Positions 7,144-7,297 of a stretch of DNA of 7,297 bases are shown here, one piece after another; the stretch's first letter is position 1; each line of letters opens with the position of its first letter. A program made the position numbers and the translations under genes. The stretch lies in assembly GCA_003164375.1 (NCBI GenBank), contig PLTE01000164.1, positions 14,028 through 21,324 on the forward strand. Reading direction: 5' to 3'. This DNA comes from Hyphomicrobiales bacterium (GTDB lineage: Bacteria > Pseudomonadota > Alphaproteobacteria > Rhizobiales > Xanthobacteraceae). The notes beneath the pieces are model-generated. The model ran no database searches. It saw only the letters and a program-made list of their open reading frames with translations, and was not told the origin of the DNA.

Positions 7144-7148
7144 AAGGA
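7144..7148 (+). promoter_or_regulatory. Ribosome binding site of the ring-opening amidohydrolase gene
   Basis: AAGGA within an A-rich stretch, nine bases before ATG 7158. The A-rich, unstructured surroundings contrast with the GC-rich neighbourhood and suggest efficient initiation. The 29-nt gap after hyuB holds no terminator, so this gene is probably in the same transcript. Confidence 0.75.
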
Positions 7149-7157
7149 AAAAACCCA

Positions 7158-7297
7158 ATGGCCATTGAAGTCGCCAAAGTCGAGCTCAGGACCGTGCAGG
7201 ACGCGTCGGGGCTGGAAGCCTGCATCAAAAAGGGCCAGTTCACCGCCGATCAGGTCATCGGGGTCATCGGCAAGACCGAAGGCAATGGCGGCGTCAA
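7158..7297 (+). CDS. Ring-opening amidohydrolase, cyanuric acid hydrolase/barbiturase family (3' end outside window)
   Basis: Only the first 46 codons and two bases of the next are present; the frame runs off the right edge. The peptide has the N-terminal signature of the AtzD/TrzD/barbiturase family: MAIEVAKVEL, then DASGLEACI (15-23), a segment matching the family's D-based approach to VIGVIGKTEGNGGV (33-46). The IGKTEGNG block carries K39, which corresponds to the conserved lysine of the first of the three Ser-Lys sites in this fold. Members hydrolyse cyanuric acid to carboxybiuret or barbiturate to ureidomalonate without ATP. Residues that distinguish the two activities lie in the missing part, so I give no gene symbol. 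The gene follows hyuB at 29 nt with its own strong ribosome binding site. This placement is the main reason for reading the whole cluster as N-heterocycle catabolism. Confidence 0.85.
   Translation, partial: MAIEVAKVELRTVQDASGLEACIKKGQFTADQVIGVIGKTEGNGGV

Overview
The window is one continuous plus-strand gene cluster from a GC-rich bacterium. Base composition, codon use and gene style suit an alphaproteobacterium of the Bradyrhizobium/Rhizobiales type. That is an inference from style only, since no taxonomic marker gene is present. All six genes point the same way, almost all of the sequence is coding, and there is no mobile element, RNA gene or CRISPR array.

The left half (1-3044) is an ABC importer of the SsuBC/ThiXYZ/TauABC type. 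It holds a first permease cut by the left edge (1-903), a second permease with an unusual extra membrane region at its N-terminus (900-2024), and a periplasmic NMT1/THI5-like binding protein (2058-3044). The ATPase is not in view and probably lies upstream. The two permeases share an ATGA stop/start overlap. The 107-nt gap at 3045-3151 carries three successive inverted repeats and separates the transport genes from the enzymes.

The right half (3152-7297) is catabolic. HyuA and HyuB (3152-5236 and 5233-7128, again joined by ATGA) are the two subunits of an ATP-dependent hydantoinase/5-oxoprolinase-type enzyme. After 29 nt and a strong ribosome binding site comes the first 46 codons of a ring-opening amidohydrolase of the cyanuric acid hydrolase/barbiturase (AtzD/TrzD) family, cut by the right edge.

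Taken together, the genes suggest uptake and stepwise opening of a cyclic amide or imide, such as a pyrimidine, barbiturate, hydantoin or triazine-like N-heterocycle, as a nitrogen source. The binding protein belongs to a superfamily that binds pyrimidine precursors, and two mechanistically unrelated ring-opening enzymes follow it. The actual substrate cannot be read from the sequence. The most notable points are the pairing of an ATP-driven and an ATP-independent cyclic-amide hydrolase in one operon, motif departures in HyuA and HyuB, and the extended second permease.
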